The notes: generated by a model not told the origin, from the sequence alone. 64,000 bases of DNA from Rhizomicrobium palustre (GCF_011761565.1 NZ_JAASRM010000001.1:3038139-3102138); one strand, 5' to 3'; positions 45,281-52,984 are shown, counted from the first letter of the stretch. Translations and numbers: made by a program.

Positions 45281-45345
45281 GCAGAGCTTGAACGCATCGA
45301 AAGCGAAGAGATCGGCGACGATCTTTGTTCGCTCGATAAATTCGC
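45281..45345 (+). pseudogene. Duplicated scrap of the ClC gene 3' end
   Basis: The reading LERIESEEIGDDLCSLDK corresponds to LERIRGEETGSDLYSLGQ at the ClC C-terminus (44340-44400). DNA identity is roughly three quarters by eye. It is followed, as in the original, by about 100 bp and then a copy-A type gene. It is the left end of the duplicated block. Confidence 0.75.
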
Positions 45346-45451
45346 GCGAGAATACTCGGGGAAACTGCTCATGTGTCTGTAGAAAATATGTAAGGGGCCG
45401 TTAATTCCCCCTACCTATTTTGCAATTTAGTAAGTGTCGGAGATGTTGGTC

Positions 45452-45781
45452 ATGCGTGACGGTCTTTACCGTTCCTGGTTCAAAGGTCCCTTTGCTCAAG
45501 GTTCTTCCGCGATCATTCTTCTGGACGGCAAAGCGGCCTCCAGCGATCCCGGCCATAGCTACATAGGCAGTTTCACAGATGTCGATGGGCATCTTCATGC
45601 CGAGGTGCAAGCCAAGCGGCACACAGGCCTGAGATTTCCTGGGGCTGTCGCCGATCTCGATGAGTTCACCATCATCTGTGACGGGCCATCCACGCAGGAA
45701 AGCGCCACCCTCAAAGGTTTTATCCCGGAAGTTCCCGGCGTCGCGCTCGAAATCAGGCTGAGCTGGGTCGACGAGGTCTGA
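45452..45781 (+). CDS. GrlR-family small protein, copy A'
   Basis: 109 aa from ATG 45452 (MRDGLYRSWFKGPFAQGSSA); an upstream ATG at 45434 adds six residues. SYIGSFTDVDGHLHAEVQAK and RHTGLRFPGAVADLDEFTII are close to copy A at 44513, and the core is largely identical. It is intact with no stop, so it has been kept while its neighbour decayed. Its stop (TGA 45779-45781) abuts the remnant of copy B'. Function unknown. Confidence 0.65.
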   Translation: MRDGLYRSWFKGPFAQGSSAIILLDGKAASSDPGHSYIGSFTDVDGHLHAEVQAKRHTGLRFPGAVADLDEFTIICDGPSTQESATLKGFIPEVPGVALEIRLSWVDEV

Positions 45782-45903
45782 TGCGATAGTTTTTATCGTT
45801 TGACGGGCCGGCAGCCGCGTTTTGGGGATGCTCGGGCTGCACGCCCCCCCATTTCTGCATGGCACTGCAAGAAGAAGGGCTCGCTCGGCGAGTACCAATA
45901 AGC
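45781..45903 (+). pseudogene. Decayed GrlR copy B'
   Basis: ATGCGATAGTTTTTATCG parallels ATGCGCGATGGTTTCTATCG at the start of copy B, but with a deletion giving an early stop. Later segments GGGATGCTCGGGCTGCA, TTTCTGCATGGCACTGCAAG and AAGAAGGGCTCGCTCGGCGA still match copy B segments (GTCCGGCTGCAGC.., TTTCATGCACGGCACCTTC, AAAAAGGGCAATAGCCTCG) with gaps. No open frame survives. Confidence 0.65.
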
Positions 45904-45964
45904 CCTTGTTCCCTCCCAATCCGTGGAGGATGATGTTCCCGGAGCGGCCTTCTTGGGGACTATC

Positions 45965-46948
45965 ATGGCGTTGCGATCGAGGATCGGCGCATTACTCATA
46001 TGCGTCGTGGCGCTTGGTGGATGTAGCACCACGGTCGCGGTGAAAGCGCGCTTTCCTGCCAACAACGCGCAAGCCGCAGAGCTCAAACGCGTGGCAGTGG
46101 CTGGGTTCGGCGGCCCAGAAGGTGATTATTTCGCCTATGCGCTGGAAGCCATGCTGAGCAATGCCGAATTCGATGGGCGGCGCTATTTCTCCCTGGTGGG
46201 CAGTGGCGCGCGCGATGTGCCGCCGGATCGTGCGGTGGAGTTCGGACGCAGGGTAGGGGCCGAGGGTGTCTATTCGGGCATGCTGCGCGAGGCCGATTTC
46301 GAAGATTATCCCTATGAAGAACGCACCAGCCGCTGTGTGGAGAAAAACGCGGAAGGCAAATGCGTGCGCAAGGAAGTTTTGGTCAAGCCCTGCGTGCGCC
46401 GCGAATTCAACATGGATGTGGTTGTCTCGCTTGCCGAAGTGCGCACGGGCGAGGTTGTCTATTCTGCCCGCAAATCCGGCGATACCTCTGCCTCTTGGTG
46501 CAGAGGTGATATTCAGCCCTATAGCGATAGCGATATGATGGATGGCGTGCTCAACCGCATCCTCGCCGAAATCCGCCCTGACATCGCACCGTATAACAAG
46601 GTGCTGCAAGCCACGGTGATCGAGAAAACCGATGGGCTGTCGGAAGGTGATGCGGCGCGCTTCAAGGCGGCGGTGAAGCTTGCCGATAACGGCAATATTG
46701 GGGATGCCTGCCGCCAATGGGATGAGCTGAAGGCGGCAAACCCCAATCATCCGGGCGCGGTCTATAATGTCGGGGTCTGCGCTGAGGCCAATGGCGATTT
46801 CGATGGCGCCCTCGCATTGTATGAACAGGCGAGCCGACTTTCGCTCAAGCCCGATAGCGACATCGCCGAATCCATCGCCCGTGCCAAAAATCTGATCGCC
46901 GCACGCCAGGAGCTGCGCCGTCTGAAAGCCAAAGGCAAACGCGGCTGA
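45965..46948 (+). CDS. Lipoprotein with TPR-like C-terminus
   Basis: 327 aa from ATG 45965. Lipobox VALGGCSTTV near residue 20. The middle domain (about residues 35-190; RVAVAGFGGPEGDYFAYALE, RRVGAEGVYSGML) resembles the nucleotide-free periplasmic domains of CsgG/TolB-like lipoproteins only in outline. It carries a Cys-rich stretch (RCVEKNAEGKCVRKEVL.. KPCVRREF). The C-terminal 90 residues are two tetratricopeptide-like units (AAVKLADNGNIGDACRQWDE, GVCAEANGDFDGALALYEQA). No specific function is known to me. It begins after the GrlR duplication scar. Confidence 0.7.
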   Translation: MALRSRIGALLICVVALGGCSTTVAVKARFPANNAQAAELKRVAVAGFGGPEGDYFAYALEAMLSNAEFDGRRYFSLVGSGARDVPPDRAVEFGRRVGAEGVYSGMLREADFEDYPYEERTSRCVEKNAEGKCVRKEVLVKPCVRREFNMDVVVSLAEVRTGEVVYSARKSGDTSASWCRGDIQPYSDSDMMDGVLNRILAEIRPDIAPYNKVLQATVIEKTDGLSEGDAARFKAAVKLADNGNIGDACRQWDELKAANPNHPGAVYNVGVCAEANGDFDGALALYEQASRLSLKPDSDIAESIARAKNLIAARQELRRLKAKGKRG

Positions 46949-47271
46949 CGCAAGCCGCTATCGCGTTTCGGTGCGCGCGCGCCCGTGCTTGGCGTCGATC
47001 TCTTTCAGAAGAAACTTCGCCCGTTTACAACTGGGCGAGCAGCGGCCTTCCGTCTCCAAGCGGCAGGGTGCCAGCCCTTCGGCTTGCGGGTAACGCGTCA
47101 GATCGGCGGCAAGACAGCGGGACATGGGATGGTAGAAAATAGGTCGCGAGTGCGCCTTATTACACCCATCACCTCCTCGTACCTACAACTTTCAAGAGGG
47201 TTTTCACGGCGGGTTAAGGGTCCAGGTCGATATTGGGCCAAAATTAGACAGCGCTTTCGGGGGGCACCGCC
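46949..47271. other. Intergenic region before the fourth FHS transporter
   Basis: About 320 bp. The only candidate gene is the 55-codon reverse frame at 46958-47125. The promoter of the transporter should lie in 47130-47265; ATTATTACACCC-type AT-rich sequence is present, but no clear -35/-10 pair. Confidence 0.4.
46958..47125 (-). CDS. Possible small Cys-rich protein (uncertain)
   Basis: A 55-aa frame from the ATG at 47123-47125: MSRCLAADLTRYPQAEGLAP, CRLETEGRCSPSCKR, then a Lys/Glu helix. Four Cys (4, 21, 29, 33) could bind a metal. There is no clear ribosome site and I recognise no family. It fills an otherwise empty region and has plausible composition, but may be chance. Confidence 0.25.
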   Translation of the reverse strand: MSRCLAADLTRYPQAEGLAPCRLETEGRCSPSCKRAKFLLKEIDAKHGRARTETR

Positions 47272-48525
47272 ATGCTGAAGTCGATCAGCACCCGTCAATT
47301 GATGATTGCCTATGCCGCTATTGCCGGGCTGTTTGTTTTGGCGGGGGTGGGGTTCTGGAATGACATTCTGCTCTTTCCCAAGCTCGCGAAGTTTTTCGGT
47401 ATCGATCTTTCTCATGCCTTGTGGATACAGACGCTCTATTCGCTGGGCTATGTGCTCGCCGCGCTGCCCTCGGCGCTGTTTCACAGGAAATACGGCTACA
47501 AGATCGGCATGATCTTCGCGCTCAGCGTGGTGTCGATTGGTCCATTCCTGATTTTTCCGGCCATCGTGCAGCATAGCGCGATCTTTTTCTTTCTGGCTGT
47601 GGCGCTGCTCGGCGTGGGCTGGTCGGCGCTTGAAACCAGCCTCAATCCGCTCGCGGTGGAAATGGCACAGCCGCGCGTTGCGGTGCGGCTGATCAATTTC
47701 CTGCAGGCCTTTTTCACGGTTGGCCTGATGGTCGGCTTTATCGCCTGCCGCTGGGTCTATGCCCCGGATCTGCATCTGTCCTTCGACATCTTGGTCGAAA
47801 CGGCGGCGCGTCCCTATGTGGTGGTAGGATTGGCAGTGCTGCTCGTGGCCTTTATGGCCGAGCGTGTGGAGCTTCCTGCGCGTTGCGGCATCCGCGAGGG
47901 CGGTATCGCCGATGTAGGGCAGGAGATGCGCGATCTTTTGGCGTGTCCTCAGGTCAAACATGGCATGGCGGCGATTTTCGCCTGCATCGCTCTGCAATCG
48001 ACGCTGCAAGGCGCAACCTACCAATATGTCATGCAGCAATATCCGGACTACAGCGATGCCATCGCGCAGAACATAGTGTTCACCGGCTTGGCTGTGTTCG
48101 GTATCGGGCGCTTTGGCGGGGTGGCGCTGATGGGGCGGATCGATCCCAACCTGCTTCTGAAATGGGGGGTTGCCGCTTGCGCGGTGTTGACCCTTGGCGC
48201 CGTGCTGATCGGCGGTACGTTCGGTCTTGTTTGTGTCATCGCCACCAATCTGTTCCTCGGCATCGGCTATCCGACCGTGCTGGGGACCGTGCTCAGAGAC
48301 CGGCATGAGAGTCCCAATATCGCTGCCGGCCTGCTTGTGACGGCGTCGGGCCTGGCCGGGTTGATCGTTCCCTTGGCGATGAATTTCCTCATCGTCTCCG
48401 CGAATGTGCGTGTCGCCATTCTCTTGGCGCTGCCCTGCTTCCCGCTTCTTTATTTCTATCTGCTCCAGCAGATGCGGATGGTGAGCCCGCAACTTGCGGG
48501 TAAGGGCACTGCAGCTTCTAGTTAA
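47272..48525 (+). CDS. MFS transporter, FHS-like, copy 4
   Basis: 417 aa. The first helix GLFVLAGVGFWNDILLFPKL and the loop AALPSALFHRKYGYKIGMIF follow the FHS pattern, with GWSALETSLNPLAVEMAQPR and AVRLINFLQAFFTVGLMVGF matching the signatures of the 17-21 kb tandem. Twelve helices. It lies 130 bp before a TonB-dependent receptor on the same strand, which suggests paired outer/inner-membrane uptake of one substrate. The first helix differs enough from copies 1-3 (WND instead of GHR) that it is a separate branch. Confidence 0.85.
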   Translation: MLKSISTRQLMIAYAAIAGLFVLAGVGFWNDILLFPKLAKFFGIDLSHALWIQTLYSLGYVLAALPSALFHRKYGYKIGMIFALSVVSIGPFLIFPAIVQHSAIFFFLAVALLGVGWSALETSLNPLAVEMAQPRVAVRLINFLQAFFTVGLMVGFIACRWVYAPDLHLSFDILVETAARPYVVVGLAVLLVAFMAERVELPARCGIREGGIADVGQEMRDLLACPQVKHGMAAIFACIALQSTLQGATYQYVMQQYPDYSDAIAQNIVFTGLAVFGIGRFGGVALMGRIDPNLLLKWGVAACAVLTLGAVLIGGTFGLVCVIATNLFLGIGYPTVLGTVLRDRHESPNIAAGLLVTASGLAGLIVPLAMNFLIVSANVRVAILLALPCFPLLYFYLLQQMRMVSPQLAGKGTAASS

Positions 48526-48656
48526 AATTAAACTTCCGCGAGAAGTTGATACTGACACGCACTAGCGCATTTTGTCGCACCAGTGATAATGAGAGTTGGT
48601 CGCGAAAACGTATCCCCCTATGGTCGCCTCCGTTTTGACCTTGGGGAATTTCGATC

Positions 48657-50750
48657 GTGCTTCTGACTGCCACTTCCATGATTGCCTTGCTTGCCGCCGC
48701 CGATGTTGATGGTGGCGCTGTAGCGCCGCTTCCGGCCTCGAGCATCGACACGTCCGCCCGTGAGCTTGTGACGGTGAAAGGGGAGCGGCAGTCGGGCTAT
48801 TTGCCGACCACCTCCAGCTCGGCCAAGATCGATGCGCCGCTGCGCGATATTCCCCAGTCCATTGCCGTCATCAGCGAGGATGTGCTGCGCGATCAGCGCG
48901 CGCTGTCGATCCAGGATGCGGTCAAGAACGTGCCGGGTGTCGGCCTCAGCTCAGGTGACGGCCAGCGCGATCAGGTCTTCATCCGTGGCTTCACAGCGAT
49001 CGGCGATCAGTATGTCGATGGCTTCCGTGATGACGGTCTTTATTTCCGCGATCTTTCCAATGTCGAAACCCTGGAAGTGGTGAAGGGCCCCGCTGCGGTG
49101 CTTTATGGCCGCGGTTCCTCGGGCGGCATCATCAACCGCGTCACCAAGAAGCCGGACCGCGACATCACCGCCTTCACCGTCACCGGCGGTTCGTTCGATG
49201 ATAAGCGCGGCGAGATCGATCTTGGCCGCAGCGATCTTGGCTATGGCGTGGGCTTCCGTGTTACCGGCGCCTGGGAGGATAGCGACAGCTTCCGCGATCA
49301 GCAGTTCCTGCACCGCGTCGCGATTTCGCCCTCGCTGATGCTTGGGCGGGGCAGCGACACCACGCTGCTGCTGCAAGCCGATTACTTGCGCGACCGCCGC
49401 CTTACCGATTTCGGCATTCCCGCCATCAATGGCCGCCCGGTGGATGTGCCGCGCAACCGCTACTACGGCGCCGCCAATGCCAAACAGGCCGATGTCAGCC
49501 AGGCCGAAGTTCTGTCGCAGACTGCGGTGGTCGAGCATCGCTTCAGTGACAGCCTCAGCCTGCGCAATGGCTTTCGCCATTACAACTATTCGCTCAATCG
49601 CCATAATACGAACTCCACCGCGGTGAACACGGCGGCGCAGACCGTCTCGCTCTCCCATGGCGGTGTGCTGCGCGATGAGGATGGCTGGTCGAACCAGCTC
49701 GAACTCACCCAGAAGCTTGAGCTGCTCGGCACCCATCACAGCCTGCTTTATGGCTGGGAGCAGTCCAACCAGGGCAAGGATGCGGTAACGCTGAAATCCA
49801 CCGTCGTGGCGGTGACGAATATCTTCAACCCCGTGCTGCCGGTGATCGATAACGCGAATTTCACCGCCGCCAGCGCCAGCAATACCAATCGCTTCACCAC
49901 CACCGGCCTTTATGTGCAGGACCTCGTGGACATTGGCTATGGCATCAAGGCGATGGTCGGTGTGCGCCATGATGATTTCCACCAGAAGACCACGCAGCGC
50001 ATCGCGGGCCAGCCGAATCTCGCACGCACCGACTCCAATTGGAGCCCGCGCGCGGGCCTTGTCTATCAGCCCGATACGATGCAGTCCTATTATCTCTCCT
50101 GGAGCCGCAGTTATCAGCCTTCCGGCGAGACCTTCGCGCTTGCGGCGACCAATGCCGATCTCGCGCCGGAAAAGACCGAGAACAAGGAATTCGGCGCGAA
50201 ATATTCGCTGCTCGACAATCGTCTGTCGATCCAGGCGGCGGCTTATGATTTGCGCCGCACCAATATCAAAGGCACCGATCCCATTACGCAGAAGGTGATC
50301 CCGGTCGGCGTGCAGCGCACACAAGGCGTGGAAATTTCCGCGGCGCTGGATCTGCCCAATGATTTCCGTGCCATGCTTGGCTATTCCTATATGGACGGGA
50401 AGGTGACGCAATCGGCGACGCCGAGCTTCGTCGGCAAGCGCGCCACGCTGACGCCCGAGCACAGCTTCAATGCCTTCCTGACCAAGACGCTTTTCACCGA
50501 TTACGGCATCGGTGCAGGCCTCAACTATGTGGGCGATCGCTGGGCTGATCCGGCCAACACCACCATCCTGCCGAGCTATGTTACCATGGATGCGATGGGC
50601 TGGGCCGATTTCGGCGTGATGCGGCTGCAGGTGAACCTCTATAACCTCACCAATGAAGGTTACATCGTTTCGGGCCACGGCACCTCGGCGCTGCTCAACG
50701 TCCCCGGCGCACCGCGCAGCGTTCTCGTGACCGCGCGGGTGAAATTGTAA
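48657..50750 (+). CDS. TonB-dependent siderophore receptor
   Basis: 697 aa from GTG 48657; ATG 48675 is the alternative. Short signal region (MIALLAAADVDGG), then the plug: LRDIPQSIAVISEDVLRDQR, ALSIQDAVKNVPGVGLSSGD, FIRGFTAIGDQYVDGFRDDG and VVKGPAAVLYGRGSSGGIIN. The barrel ends NVPGAPRSVLVTARVKL with an aromatic-free Leu terminus. The plug motifs place it among catecholate/ferrichrome-type receptors (TonB-siderophore subclass). It imports ferric chelates with TonB energy; the ligand cannot be read. A partial Fur-box-like GATAATGAGA lies at 48585. The adjacent MFS may carry the substrate inward. Confidence 0.9.
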   Translation: MLLTATSMIALLAAADVDGGAVAPLPASSIDTSARELVTVKGERQSGYLPTTSSSAKIDAPLRDIPQSIAVISEDVLRDQRALSIQDAVKNVPGVGLSSGDGQRDQVFIRGFTAIGDQYVDGFRDDGLYFRDLSNVETLEVVKGPAAVLYGRGSSGGIINRVTKKPDRDITAFTVTGGSFDDKRGEIDLGRSDLGYGVGFRVTGAWEDSDSFRDQQFLHRVAISPSLMLGRGSDTTLLLQADYLRDRRLTDFGIPAINGRPVDVPRNRYYGAANAKQADVSQAEVLSQTAVVEHRFSDSLSLRNGFRHYNYSLNRHNTNSTAVNTAAQTVSLSHGGVLRDEDGWSNQLELTQKLELLGTHHSLLYGWEQSNQGKDAVTLKSTVVAVTNIFNPVLPVIDNANFTAASASNTNRFTTTGLYVQDLVDIGYGIKAMVGVRHDDFHQKTTQRIAGQPNLARTDSNWSPRAGLVYQPDTMQSYYLSWSRSYQPSGETFALAATNADLAPEKTENKEFGAKYSLLDNRLSIQAAAYDLRRTNIKGTDPITQKVIPVGVQRTQGVEISAALDLPNDFRAMLGYSYMDGKVTQSATPSFVGKRATLTPEHSFNAFLTKTLFTDYGIGAGLNYVGDRWADPANTTILPSYVTMDAMGWADFGVMRLQVNLYNLTNEGYIVSGHGTSALLNVPGAPRSVLVTARVKL

Positions 50751-50917
50751 CCGCCATCAAAGCCGGGCCGTCATCCTGCGTTTACCGAAGGAGGCCCGGT
50801 CATGCTCACCAAAGGGAGGTACCCTTGTCCTGTCTTTGCAGCCTTTATGCCTGTCCTTTGTATAAGCACATCGTCGAGCTGCAGAACGTGCGTCGCGCAT
50901 CGATGTCTCCCCCACCT

Positions 50918-51022
50918 CGTCATGGCCGGGCTCCGACCCGGCCATCCAAGTTGTCACCGCGACCTATGGATTTCGGGGCAAACTGACCGCTGGATGGCCG
51001 GGTCGGAGCCCGGCCATGACGG
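50918..51022. repeat. REP-like inverted repeat pair (family 1)
   Basis: CGTCATGGCCGGGCTCCGAC.. at 50918-50948 and its reverse complement at 50991-51022. The arm sequence is the same as at 603-712, with different spacer DNA. Confidence 0.85.
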
Positions 51023-51061
51023 AGAGGTAAGTCCAATTCTCGCACCTTTCTTGAATCCGTC

Positions 51062-51088
51062 TTAATTGTTTGCTATACAAACAATTAA
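51062..51088 (+). promoter_or_regulatory. Perfect 11-bp palindrome upstream of PEP-CTERM gene 2
   Basis: TTAATTGTTTG, five-base spacer CTATA, CAAACAATTAA. It ends 39 bp before the ATG and overlaps the expected promoter. Such symmetry fits a dimeric repressor site. The centre TTGCTATACAA is nearly the padR palindrome core at 17381-17391. Confidence 0.7.
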
Positions 51089-51127
51089 TGCTGCAACGGA
51101 TCGCGCGTCAGGCGCGGGGAGGGCGCG

Positions 51128-51697
51128 ATGTTGAAACGCTTGCTTTTTTGCGCCGGTCTGATCCTGGTGCTAAGTACTTCCGCTGAGGCATCGATCCTTA
51201 ACTTCTATCTCTGGGGTCCGGGCGCAGCGTCGTCGTCTTTCTTCGCCACCATGCCCAGCGACTTCACCCCGGTGGATATCGCCGCGGATGGCTCGTCTTT
51301 CGCGGTGGACGACGTGACCTATATACGGGGCGGCTTTTTCCCCTGTCCCTGCACCGGCAGGCTGACCTTCTACACGCCAAAGCATCATGGCGGGGTGGAG
51401 ATTTCCGGCGGCGGCACAACCCCTGCCCATTACGAGACGGCGCAGCTTTTCTCCGGCCCGATCACGCATCCGGTGATCGATCTTGGCACCTATGACGGCG
51501 TCTTTATCGCGCCGGACAATTTCTACAGCGGCGGCCCGGCCACCATTGTCATCACCGAGACGCCCGATCCCGCCGTGCCCGAACCCGCCACAGGCGCGAT
51601 GCTGCTCGCAGGGGCGCTGCTGCTTTTTGCCTCCCGCCGTAAACTGAACCGCGCGCGCATTTCGGATAACGTGCAGAGCGGCTTGAGCATCGCCTAA
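51128..51697 (+). CDS. PEP-CTERM protein with C-terminal extension
   Basis: 189 aa, GGGAGGG ribosome site. Signal peptide MLKRLLFCAGLILVLSTSAE. The tag VPEPATGAMLLAGALLLFAS with RRK is a PEP-CTERM signal, but 14 further residues (LNRARISDNVQSGLSIA) follow the basic cluster, where most members stop. The body has FFPCPCTGRLTFYT (CPC) and beta-rich sequence. It is predicted to be secreted and processed by an exosortase encoded elsewhere. The strong palindrome just upstream suggests repressor control, unlike the sigma-54 arrangement of the first PEP-CTERM gene. Confidence 0.8.
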   Translation: MLKRLLFCAGLILVLSTSAEASILNFYLWGPGAASSSFFATMPSDFTPVDIAADGSSFAVDDVTYIRGGFFPCPCTGRLTFYTPKHHGGVEISGGGTTPAHYETAQLFSGPITHPVIDLGTYDGVFIAPDNFYSGGPATIVITETPDPAVPEPATGAMLLAGALLLFASRRKLNRARISDNVQSGLSIA

Positions 51698-51733
51698 ACC
51701 GCGAGCTGTGTTCTGCTGGCTTCGCGCCCGCCT

Positions 51734-51768
51734 CTTTGGTATTCAGGCGTCCTGCCTTGATACCAAAG
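51734..51768 (+). promoter_or_regulatory. Hairpin sequestering the entericidin ribosome site
   Basis: CTTTGGTATTCAGGC (51734-51748), loop GTCCT, GCCTTGATACCAAAG (51754-51768): a 15-bp stem with one imperfect step. The right arm ends AAAG, part of the AAAGGA ribosome site of the next gene, so the stem could block translation. Confidence 0.55.
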
Positions 51769-51778
51769 GAAGTTCGTT

Positions 51779-51934
51779 ATGCGTCAGCGCGTGAAGATGT
51801 TTGCTCTCGTTGTTTTTGCCCTCGCAGGCGCGTCGCTGGTGCTGGCTGGCTGTCACACCATCGCTGGCGCCGGTGAAGACCTTTCCAAGGCCGGCAAGGC
51901 CATCGAAAAGACCGCCAGCAAACACGCGCCGTAA
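51779..51934 (+). CDS. Entericidin-family small lipoprotein
   Basis: 51 aa, below usual gene-calling length. MRQRVKMFALVVFALAGASL, lipobox VLAGCHTIAGAGEDL (Cys25), then KAGKAIEKTASKHAP. The GAG(E/K)D-x-KAGKAIE pattern after the lipobox is typical of EcnA/EcnB entericidins, small lipoproteins first described as a toxin/antidote pair and now seen widely as stress-induced envelope peptides. AAGGAAG lies 5 bp upstream, at the base of a strong hairpin. No second entericidin gene is beside it. Confidence 0.85.
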   Translation: MRQRVKMFALVVFALAGASLVLAGCHTIAGAGEDLSKAGKAIEKTASKHAP

Positions 51935-51970
51935 TATCGGAAGTGGGGTGGGGCGCATCGCTCCCCAAAC

Positions 51971-52031
51971 CCGTCATCCCGGACGCGCCACGAGGGTCTC
52001 ATCGTCTGGCATTAGGCGCGATCCGGGAGCC
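51971..52031. repeat. Dispersed repeat (family 3), copy 1
   Basis: CCGTCATCCCGGACGCGCCA.. TCTCATCGTCTGGCATTAGG.. CGCGATCCGGGAGCC. It shares most bases with 52611-52666 and contains inverted CCCGGACGCG / CGCGATCCGGG ends. Confidence 0.75.
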
Positions 52032-52068
52032 ACGGCGAAACCTGGCGCGGCTTCAGCGACGACGAAAC

Positions 52069-52419
52069 TTACGCCGCGCCCGGTTCTTGCCAGTGGGGAT
52101 AGGTCACATAAGCCGTGAGCGCGCCTTCATCATGGGCGCGAATGGTAACGGTGTCGCCTTTGGGCATATAGACGATCTCGCCAGGTCCGGCCGTTACATG
52201 CACATCGCCGCTCGACACCGACAGCCGCCCTTCAAGAACAAGCATCACGTCGTGGACGGCCAGCTTTTCATTCAGGCCCTGGTTGGGACCGTAACGGCCA
52301 TAGCCGATCGTGATGGGTCCGCCATGCCGCTGGTCGACCAAGTTGGCCGCGAACACGTCGTCATCCTGCCCGGGCGAGCGCTCGAATGAGGCGTCGGCCA
52401 TGGAGAGTTTCCGGATCAT
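52069..52419 (-). CDS. Cupin-domain protein
   Basis: 116 aa from the ATG at 52417-52419. The conserved cupin motif 1 region reads LNEKLAVHDVMLVLEGRLSV and motif 2 AGPGEIVYMPKGDTVTI, as in ethanolamine-utilisation-type (EutQ-like) small cupins. One of the usual His ligands appears in AVHDV; the others are not obvious. A short N-terminal extension precedes the barrel. The reaction is unknown. The gene sits alone among repeats. Confidence 0.75.
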   Translation of the reverse strand: MIRKLSMADASFERSPGQDDDVFAANLVDQRHGGPITIGYGRYGPNQGLNEKLAVHDVMLVLEGRLSVSSGDVHVTAGPGEIVYMPKGDTVTIRAHDEGALTAYVTYPHWQEPGAA

Positions 52420-52610
52420 CTGTAAGTCCTGCTGGGTTGCCGTCCTTAACCCGTTCGGCTGGACCGATGTTCCAAGATGCACTGCCGCAGATCGTGCATT
52501 CGCTTTTGGAACAAGAATACGGTGACAGGAACCCTATTTCCCGGCTTGGGAGGCAAGGTGCTCCTGTCACCACGTCCCAGTCACCACTACCCCGTCACCA
52601 CTTCTCCACC

Positions 52611-52666
52611 TGTCATCCCAGACGCGCCAAGACGGTCTCATCGTCTGGCACAAGCCGCGATACTCC
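52611..52666. repeat. Dispersed repeat (family 3), copy 2
   Basis: TGTCATCCCAGACGCGCCAA.. GGTCTCATCGTCTGGCACAA.. GCCGCGATACTCC. It matches 51971-52031 along most of its length. Confidence 0.75.
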
Positions 52667-52759
52667 TTCCTTTTCTGCCCCACAAAGTGGGGGAAGTGCT
52701 TGACGATGCAGGGCAGCGTCAGGCGAAGGGGGCACGCCAAGATGCCTGTCGCCAAAAAG

Positions 52760-52794
52760 TTTCACGCGGAGACGCAGAGCCGCAGAGAGAGCGT
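52760..52794. repeat. Repeat family 4, copy 1
   Basis: TTTCACGCGGAGACGCAGAGC.. The reverse complement of this phrase, CTCCGCGTCTCCGCGTGAAA, occurs at about 55308-55327. Confidence 0.55.
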
Positions 52795-52807
52795 GCCACA
52801 TCCTATA

Positions 52808-52840
52808 CCGTCATGGCCGGGCACCGACCCGGCCATCCAT
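52808..52840. repeat. REP-like unit, single (family 1)
   Basis: CCGTCATGGCCGGGCACCGAC.. CCGGCCATCCAT; one substitution from the 603-633 unit and no inverted partner. Confidence 0.8.
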
Positions 52841-52984
52841 CTCTGCGTCTTGCAAACCCTCGTCATGCTGAGGTGCGAGCCGCGCAATCGCATTTGAGAT
52901 GTGTACGGATGATTTCGGCGACGAGCTTCGCGCCGCAGCCTTAGCTAAGGCTGAAGCAATTTCAGCGGTGGTTCGCGAGTGACT

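Larger units (their letters stand above)
50751..51127. other. Intergenic region, TonB receptor to PEP-CTERM gene 2
   Basis: About 375 bp with an inverted REP pair (50918-51022) and a perfect 11-bp palindrome (51062-51088) before the next gene. No supported gene; the short frames here have no ribosome site. Confidence 0.6.
52420..52984. other. Repeat-rich intergenic region
   Basis: About 565 bp without a credible gene. It contains family 3 copy 2 (52611-52666), a family 4 block (52760-52794) and a family 1 unit (52808-52840). It is a graveyard of intergenic repeats bordering an AT-rich island. Confidence 0.6.

Noticed and set aside
48585-48594. Fur box before the TonB receptor
   Set aside because: Only one half (GATAATGAGA) is convincing and the second half is poor, so I did not list it as a site.
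47098-50678. Reverse-strand open frames of 486 and 575 codons
   Set aside because: Antisense of the MFS transporter and the TonB receptor; no signal, ribosome site or motif.
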